Below are positions 58,965 to 64,000 of a stretch of DNA of 64,000 nt, in pieces. The translations under genes and the position numbers were made by a program. The first letter of the stretch is position 1, and every line of letters begins with the position of its first letter. A model generated the notes under the pieces. It ran no database searches. It was not told where the DNA came from and worked only from the letters and a program-made list of their open reading frames with translations. The stretch is taken from NCBI GenBank assembly GCA_015060405.1, contig SUYN01000002.1:186001-250000 (forward strand), written 5' to 3'. The stretch comes from Bacteroidales bacterium. Its GTDB lineage: Bacteria; Bacteroidota; Bacteroidia; Bacteroidales; UBA932.

Positions 58965-60455
58965 ATGAAATACTTGCTATATCTGCTTTCTTCCCTGTTC
59001 ATGCTTGCCGGATGCGGACCGGATGACTCACGGTCGTCCCTCCATATGGAGCTGTCTGCGGACAAGACGCAGCTGGAATTCCCTGCTGAAGGCGGAGAAC
59101 AGACATTCATGGTGACTTCTTCGGAGCAGTTCTATCTTGTTCCGGGGGAGAAATGGCTTACCGTGAAGAAGGGAACCAAGGTGGGCGGCTATCAGACGCC
59201 TGTCACCGTTGAGGTGGAGAGACTTACCGTTGCGGAAGACCGTAAGTCCAGGATTTCGGTCGTGTCCGGAGAGGACAAGATCTATGTGGATGTGACGCAG
59301 GTCTTCGATGACGGTGAGGATGACGGCAGCATAGACCTGCCTGCACAGACAATGGGCATGGGCTGGAACCTCGGAAACCATTTCGATGCATATAACAACG
59401 GTGTTTCAGGCGAAACGGCCTGGGGCAATCCGAAGGCTACGCAGACTACTTTCAACAAGGTGAGGTCTGCCGGCTTCAGCACTGTGCGCATCCCTGTGAC
59501 CTGGATGGGACATATAGGCGAGGCTCCGGACTACAAGATAGAGGAAGCATGGCTTGACAGGATCGCTGAAGTTGTCTCATATGCGGAGAATGCAGGATTG
59601 TTCGTTATCCTGAACATGCATCACGACGGTGCCGACAGCAAGCACTGGCTTGACATAAAGACTGCAGCAGTAAATCCCGAAGTGCACAAGCAGATCGAGG
59701 AGCAGATTGCCGCAATGTGGTCGCAGATCGCAGACAAGTTTCAGGATAAGGGCGATTTTCTCATATTCGAAGCCTTCAATGAAATCCATGACGGCGGCTG
59801 GGGCTGGGGAGACAACAGGAAGGACGGCGGCAGGCAGTACAGATGCCTGAACGAATGGAACCAGACGTTTGTGGATGCCGTCAGAGGCTCTGCCGGTGAA
59901 AACAACCGCAACCGTATGCTTGGAATCCCTGCATATTGTACCAATGTCGATATTGCCGTAGAACACTTCGTCATGCCTCAGGATGTGGTGGAAGGCCGCA
60001 TGATGATGTCTGTCCACTGCTATGACCCTTATGAATACACCCTTCCTGCAAACAAGTCCGAATGGGGGCACACGGCGTCTCCGTCAAAGAAGGTTGCCGG
60101 CAATAATGAGGCGGACCTCGAGAAGGTGTTCGTGAAGCTGTATGACAATTTCGTCTCCAAGGGCATCCCGGTATATTTCGGCGAATTCGGCTGTGTCAAC
60201 CGTGCAACCGCGCGCGAACAGGCTTTCCAACAGTACTATTTCAGATATTTCGCGAAGCTTGCCAAGACATACGGAGTCCCGAGCGTACTCTGGGACAATG
60301 GAGCCGAAGGCCATGGAAATGAAAGGCATGCCTTCATAGACCATGGCACAGGACAGTTCTGTTCTAAAGAGGCTGAAGCAGCGATCGAAGCTTTGATAGA
60401 CTCCTACAACAACGACCTTACGCTTGAACAAGTATATAATAACGCACCAAAATAG
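58965..60455 (+). CDS. BACON-GH5 endoglucanase/mannanase lipoprotein
   Basis: The track begins inside the previous gene. The ATG at 58965 (MKYLLYLLSSLFMLAGCGPDD) gives a lipoprotein signal and 496 residues. Residues about 25-125 resemble a BACON beta-sandwich (LSADKTQLEFPAEGGEQTFMVTSSEQF and KSRISVVSGED). Residues about 135-490 are a GH5 barrel of the cellulase-like type: GMGWNLGNHFDAY, TVRIPVTWMGHIG, VILNMHHDG, FEAFNEIHDGGW with the acid/base Glu, and VYFGEFGC with the nucleophile Glu. The substrate may be glucomannan or beta-glucan. It lies 11 bp after the mannanase-esterase and 6 bp before GH26. Confidence 0.88.
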   Translation: MKYLLYLLSSLFMLAGCGPDDSRSSLHMELSADKTQLEFPAEGGEQTFMVTSSEQFYLVPGEKWLTVKKGTKVGGYQTPVTVEVERLTVAEDRKSRISVVSGEDKIYVDVTQVFDDGEDDGSIDLPAQTMGMGWNLGNHFDAYNNGVSGETAWGNPKATQTTFNKVRSAGFSTVRIPVTWMGHIGEAPDYKIEEAWLDRIAEVVSYAENAGLFVILNMHHDGADSKHWLDIKTAAVNPEVHKQIEEQIAAMWSQIADKFQDKGDFLIFEAFNEIHDGGWGWGDNRKDGGRQYRCLNEWNQTFVDAVRGSAGENNRNRMLGIPAYCTNVDIAVEHFVMPQDVVEGRMMMSVHCYDPYEYTLPANKSEWGHTASPSKKVAGNNEADLEKVFVKLYDNFVSKGIPVYFGEFGCVNRATAREQAFQQYYFRYFAKLAKTYGVPSVLWDNGAEGHGNERHAFIDHGTGQFCSKEAEAAIEALIDSYNNDLTLEQVYNNAPK

Positions 60456-60461
60456 AAAATC

Positions 60462-61556
60462 ATGAACCTGAAACCAATCTCAATCATCGCCGCTGTAGCG
60501 GCTCTTATCTCTTGCGGCAATCCTGAAGATGCTGCCCAGACCCCTGCAGAAGCCCTTCTTGACAGACTTGAAGGACTGGTGGAGGAAGGAAAGATCATGT
60601 ACGGTCATCAGGATGACCTTATGTACGGACATTCATGGAAGCTTGCTGAAGACGCTTCGGAATATGTCCAGTCCGATGTCTTTGCAACTGCAGGACAGTA
60701 TCCGGCTGTATACGGCCTTGACCTCGGAGGAATCGAAATGGGTTGGAAGGAGAACCTCGACAAGAACAATTTCGATCATATGCGTGCATCTGCCATCGCT
60801 CACCACAAGCGTGGCGGAATCGTGACATTCTCCTGGCATCCGCGCAACCCTCTCACCGGTGGTGATGCATGGGACGTTTCTTCAGACCAGGTTGTGGCTT
60901 CTGTCCTTCCGGGCGGTGAAAAGCATGAGTATTTCATGACATGGCTCTCAAATGCATCTGATTTCCTCGGTTCTCTCAGGACTGACGACGGTGAACTCAT
61001 CCCCGTCATCTGGAGACCTTGGCATGAGCACACAGGAAGCTGGTTCTGGTGGGGACAGCGTCTCTGTACGACAGAGCAGTACAAGGCCCTCTGGCAGATG
61101 ACTTACGATTATATGGTAAACGAGCGCGGCCTGAACAATCTTGTATGGGCCTATTCTCCTGGAGCAGGCGAACTCACTGTTCCGGAAGTCTTCGCTGAAA
61201 GATATCCTGGTGATGAGATCATCGACCTTGTCGGCTTTGACTGCTATTGCAGCACCAACTATGAGCGTTATGCGGCAAGCATGAAGAATGCTCTTGACAT
61301 CACCAAGGCCTTTGCTGAAGAGCACGGCAAGCTGATGGCCATCACTGAAACGGGTCATGAGGGGCTGAAACATCCAAAATGGTGGACAGAGGTCCTCTAT
61401 CCGATAATGAAGGATTACCCTGTGTCATATGTGCTTACATGGAGAAACGCATGCGACGACAACATGCAGCATCACTTCTATGCTCCGTTCCCTGGACAGG
61501 AGTCTGCAGATGACTTCAAGGCCTTTGCCGCCCTCGACCAGATAATGTTCCTTTAA
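60462..61556 (+). CDS. GH26 beta-mannanase lipoprotein
   Basis: This 364-residue lipoprotein has the signal MNLKPISIIAAVAALISC and a GH26 barrel. It shows GKIMYGHQDDLMYGHSW near the N terminus, YGLDLGGIEMGW, and the catalytic acid/base Glu in WRPWHEHTGSWFWWG. GFDCYC and the nucleophile Glu in MAITETGHEGL follow. GH26 enzymes of this kind cut beta-1,4-mannan, and some release mannobiose from chain ends. With the upstream GH5 and the downstream GH130 it forms the mannan-to-mannobiose-to-phosphorolysis route. It is 6 bp after the GH5 gene. Confidence 0.92.
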   Translation: MNLKPISIIAAVAALISCGNPEDAAQTPAEALLDRLEGLVEEGKIMYGHQDDLMYGHSWKLAEDASEYVQSDVFATAGQYPAVYGLDLGGIEMGWKENLDKNNFDHMRASAIAHHKRGGIVTFSWHPRNPLTGGDAWDVSSDQVVASVLPGGEKHEYFMTWLSNASDFLGSLRTDDGELIPVIWRPWHEHTGSWFWWGQRLCTTEQYKALWQMTYDYMVNERGLNNLVWAYSPGAGELTVPEVFAERYPGDEIIDLVGFDCYCSTNYERYAASMKNALDITKAFAEEHGKLMAITETGHEGLKHPKWWTEVLYPIMKDYPVSYVLTWRNACDDNMQHHFYAPFPGQESADDFKAFAALDQIMFL

Positions 61557-61571
61557 CCACTTACCATTGAC

Positions 61572-61603
61572 CTGAACCGTCTTCTCCGGCCGGTCGGGAA
61601 TCT
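61572..61603. repeat. Decayed palindromic repeat, class 1
   Basis: CCGTCTTCTCCGGCCGGTCG followed by GGAATCT retains most of the class 1 pattern between the GH26 and GH130 genes. Confidence 0.6.
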
Positions 61604-61617
61604 AAATCAAGAAAGCA

Positions 61618-62775
61618 ATGACATTCGAAGAAAGACTTGAGTGGCTCAGATCACAGCACGAAGCCCTCATCACAAAGAAAAACGAGCCTATAGAAGGCAA
61701 CGGCGTGTACGAACGCTATACTAACCCTATCCTTACCGGTGCACATGCCCCTCTCTTCTGGCGCTACGACCTCAACAAGGAGACAAACCCTTATCTGATG
61801 GAGCGTTTTGAAGTGCATGCAGCATTCAATTCCGGTGCTATAAAGTGGAATGGAAAATACGTCCTGGTAGTGCGCGTGGAAGGCGCAGACCGCAAATCAT
61901 TCTTCGCTGTGGCGGAAAGCCCTAACGGTGTTGACAACTTCCGTTTCTGGGACCGTCCTATCACTATGCCTGAATACGGCGAGCCTGCGACAAATGTGTA
62001 TGACATGCGACTTACCGCCCATGAGGACGGATGGATATATGGAATCTTCTGTGTGGAGCGCAAGGACCCTTCTGCAGCTCCGGGCGACCTCTCATCAGCT
62101 GTTGCCGCAGCAGGTGTGGCACGTACGAAGGACCTTGTCAACTGGGAGCGCCTTCCGGACATGGAATCATCGTCACAGCAGCGCAATGTGGTGCTGCATC
62201 CTGAGTTCGTTGATGGAAAATACGCCCTTTACACCCGTCCGCAGGATGGTTTCATCGACGCAGGAAACGGCGGCGGCATAGGCTGGGCCCTTGTCGACAG
62301 CATGGAGAAGGTGGTAATAACAGAAGAGAAGATCATCAACCACCGTTTCTATCACACCATCAAGGAGTGCAAGAACGGAGAAGGTCCTCATCCGATCAAG
62401 ACTGACCGCGGCTGGCTCCATCTGGCCCACGGAGTACGCGGCTGCGCTTCAGGACTCCGCTATGTATTATATATGTATATGACCTCTCTCGAAGATCCTT
62501 CAAAGGTTATCGCAGAGCCTGCGGGATATTTCATGGTCCCTGAAGGCTGGGAATATATCGGTGACGTCATGAACGTCCTCTTCACCAACGGCTGGATTGC
62601 CGATGAGGATGGAAAGGTGTTCATCTACTATGCATCAAGCGACACCCGTATGCATGTCGCGACCTCGACCGTAGACCGCCTTGTGGACTACTGTATGAAC
62701 ACAGAACCAGATGCGTTCACTACCGGCGAGACAGTAAAGCGCCTTAACCGTCTCATTGACAAGAATCTGAAATAA
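61618..62775 (+). CDS. GH130 mannosyl-glucose phosphorylase
   Basis: This 385-residue cytoplasmic enzyme has no signal peptide. It shows GH130 motifs: [67 protein letters not shown] with the proposed catalytic Asp, and [10 protein letters not shown]-like [24 protein letters not shown]130_1 members split 4-O-beta-mannosyl-glucose with phosphate into mannose-1-phosphate and glucose. The partner mannobiose 2-epimerase is encoded at 54138. It is separated from GH26 by 61 bp that include a decayed palindromic repeat. Confidence 0.92.
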   Translation: MTFEERLEWLRSQHEALITKKNEPIEGNGVYERYTNPILTGAHAPLFWRYDLNKETNPYLMERFEVHAAFNSGAIKWNGKYVLVVRVEGADRKSFFAVAESPNGVDNFRFWDRPITMPEYGEPATNVYDMRLTAHEDGWIYGIFCVERKDPSAAPGDLSSAVAAAGVARTKDLVNWERLPDMESSSQQRNVVLHPEFVDGKYALYTRPQDGFIDAGNGGGIGWALVDSMEKVVITEEKIINHRFYHTIKECKNGEGPHPIKTDRGWLHLAHGVRGCASGLRYVLYMYMTSLEDPSKVIAEPAGYFMVPEGWEYIGDVMNVLFTNGWIADEDGKVFIYYASSDTRMHVATSTVDRLVDYCMNTEPDAFTTGETVKRLNRLIDKNLK

Positions 62776-62780
62776 AACCC

Positions 62781-62811
62781 ATGTCATCCCCGGCCCGACC
62801 GGGGATCGACC
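62781..62811. repeat. Palindromic repeat, class 1
   Basis: GTCATCCCCGGCCCGACCGG then GGATCGAC is an intergenic copy between the GH130 and symporter genes. Confidence 0.85.
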
Positions 62812-62829
62812 CTTAAAAAACAATAACCA

Positions 62830-64000
62830 ATGAAATTGTCAGAAAAAATCGGATATGGCTTCGGTGACATGTCGTCGTCGATGTTCTGGAAGCTCTTTTC
62901 GTACTTCCTTCCGTTCTTCTATTCTAATGTATTCGGTCTCAGCCTCGCAGATGCGGGAGTCCTCATGCTCGTGACACGAATCTGGGACGCTGTGTCTGAC
63001 CCTATGATGGGTATCATCGCCGACCGCACAAAGACCCGCTGGGGAAAGTACCGTCCTTATCTCCTCTTCTTTGCCATCCCGTTTGCGGTGTGCGGCATCC
63101 TGCTCTTCACTACACCGGAAAACGGAAAGGTGGTGTGGGCATATGTGACCTATCTTATGATGATGACCGTATATACCGGCATCAACGTGCCTTACGGCTC
63201 GCTCCTGAACGTGATGACTGCAGACTCGGACGAAAAGTCGGTTCTCTCGTCATATAGAATGTTCTTCGCTTATGGCGGAAGCTTCATAGCCCTTTTCGCA
63301 TGGGAGCCGCTCTGCAACATGTTCGACAAGACCAGGGTTGCTGTTGAAGGCGCAAGCGGCCTTGCAGCAATATCCACAAGCCCTGATGCATGGCAGAAAG
63401 CCATGATAGTGATAGCGACCTGCTGTTTCGTACTCTTCATCCTTTCGTTCCTTCTCACCAAGGAACATGTCAGGAGTGAATCTACTGTTTCTGTCGGAAA
63501 GGACCTCGGACTTCTTGTACGCAACAAGCCATGGTGGCTTCTCATCGGAGCTGCCCTTGCATCCAACCTCTTCAACACGGTCCGTGGAACAACCACAGCA
63601 TATTTCTTCGCAGACTACATCCAGCAGCTTGTTTCCCTTGACGGCAGATGGGCCTTCCTCGTTTCTGCAGGAATCTTCCTTTCTATCGGAGAGATCGCAA
63701 ACATGGTCGGTGTGGTTCTCGCAGTGCCTATGTCCAAGCATCTCGGAAAGAAGAGCACCTACATCATATCAATGGCGGCCCTTGTCGGACTGAGCATCGC
63801 TTTCTTCTTCCTCCCGGCAACAGCAGGCGGTTATTGGGCAATGCTCGCATTCCAGATCATAATCTCTATATTCACAGGAGTGATCTCACCTCTTGTGTGG
63901 AGTATGTATGCTGATGTTGCAGATTATTCGGAGCTCAAGGACGGAACTGCTTCTACCGGTCTTATCTTCTCTTCTGCATCCATGGCACAGAAGTTCGGTG
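62830..64000 (+). CDS. MFS sugar:cation symporter, GPH family (3' end outside window)
   Basis: The track misses this gene because it runs off the window end. The ATG at 62830 begins MKLSEKIGYGFGDMSSSMFWKLFSYFLPFFYSNVFGL, the glycoside-pentoside-hexuronide (MelB-like) start. The family motif RIWDAVSDPMMGIIADRTKTRWGKYRPYLL follows. About 390 residues and ten or so membrane segments are visible, up to SASMAQKFG. It probably imports the mannobiose or mannosyl-glucose used by the GH130 enzyme. It follows GH130 by 54 bp, which hold a class 1 palindromic repeat. Confidence 0.9.
   Translation, partial: MKLSEKIGYGFGDMSSSMFWKLFSYFLPFFYSNVFGLSLADAGVLMLVTRIWDAVSDPMMGIIADRTKTRWGKYRPYLLFFAIPFAVCGILLFTTPENGKVVWAYVTYLMMMTVYTGINVPYGSLLNVMTADSDEKSVLSSYRMFFAYGGSFIALFAWEPLCNMFDKTRVAVEGASGLAAISTSPDAWQKAMIVIATCCFVLFILSFLLTKEHVRSESTVSVGKDLGLLVRNKPWWLLIGAALASNLFNTVRGTTTAYFFADYIQQLVSLDGRWAFLVSAGIFLSIGEIANMVGVVLAVPMSKHLGKKSTYIISMAALVGLSIAFFFLPATAGGYWAMLAFQIIISIFTGVISPLVWSMYADVADYSELKDGTASTGLIFSSASMAQKFG

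Noticed and set aside
1-64000. CRISPR arrays, tRNA and rRNA genes
   Set aside because: I found no regularly spaced repeat-spacer array, no cloverleaf with a GGTTCGAATCC-type T arm and no rRNA segment. The repeats seen are palindromic elements or DGR repeats.

Overview
The window is chromosomal DNA from a bacterium of the order Bacteroidales, most likely an uncultured gut or rumen member. The evidence is an Mfa1/Mfa2-type fimbrial operon, many lipoproteins with Bacteroidetes-style signal peptides, TAnnTTTG-type -7 promoter boxes, GH97, GH115, GH130 and BACON-domain proteins, an S46 dipeptidyl-peptidase, a non-canonical EF-G, and a Ser-type sulfatase paired with a radical-SAM maturase. I cannot fix the genus from sequence alone.

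Layout: (1) 1-6540, end of a fimbrial operon (major subunit, Mfa2-like anchor, accessory subunit, large DUF4906-like tip protein) closed by a terminator. (2) 6541-7998, a ParD/ParE toxin-antitoxin module between two near-identical 200-bp repeats. (3) 8.0-18.5 kb, housekeeping genes: mutarotase, thyA-folA-Na+ symporter, a YfhO/glycosyltransferase pair on the minus strand, and mutS. (4) 18.5-30.9 kb, GH97, tryptophanase, then an L-arabinose operon (Na+ symporter, araD, araA, araB, mutarotase, two-domain esterase). (5) 30.9-36.1 kb, an accessory island. (6) 36.1-50 kb, mrp/S46 peptidase/rnhB/XRE on the minus strand, an EF-G2-like GTPase, an ORF6N protein, a flavoprotein, rsmA, an EamA transporter, aspS, and sulfatase with its maturase. 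(7) 51.3-64 kb, a beta-mannan/xylan locus: GH115, an AGE-family epimerase, an AraC regulator, a GH5-CE7 fusion, BACON-GH5, GH26, GH130 and a GPH symporter cut by the window end.

The standout is the island at 31.4-36.1 kb. It holds a diversity-generating retroelement (DGR) cassette: a surface lipoprotein whose last 185 bp are a variable repeat (VR), a hairpin just after its stop, a MutS-like/Avd fusion protein, and an AAC/AAT-rich template repeat (TR). VR and TR align without gaps. 27 of their 37 differences are at TR adenines; the other 10 lie mostly at the 3' end. No reverse transcriptase gene is present in the window. The island is bracketed by two copies of the 3' end of mrp (161 bp, 4 mismatches), which suggests an insertion at mrp and either an RT supplied in trans or a stranded cassette.

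A second theme is a family of short palindromic repeats (GTCATCCCCGA..TCGGGGAT and a relative with GCGACCG-AGGGAGTCGAG). They lie between many genes, and they also appear inside the reading frames of folA, mutS and the yfhO-like gene, where they are translated in frame. This resembles the palindromic elements known from Rickettsia.
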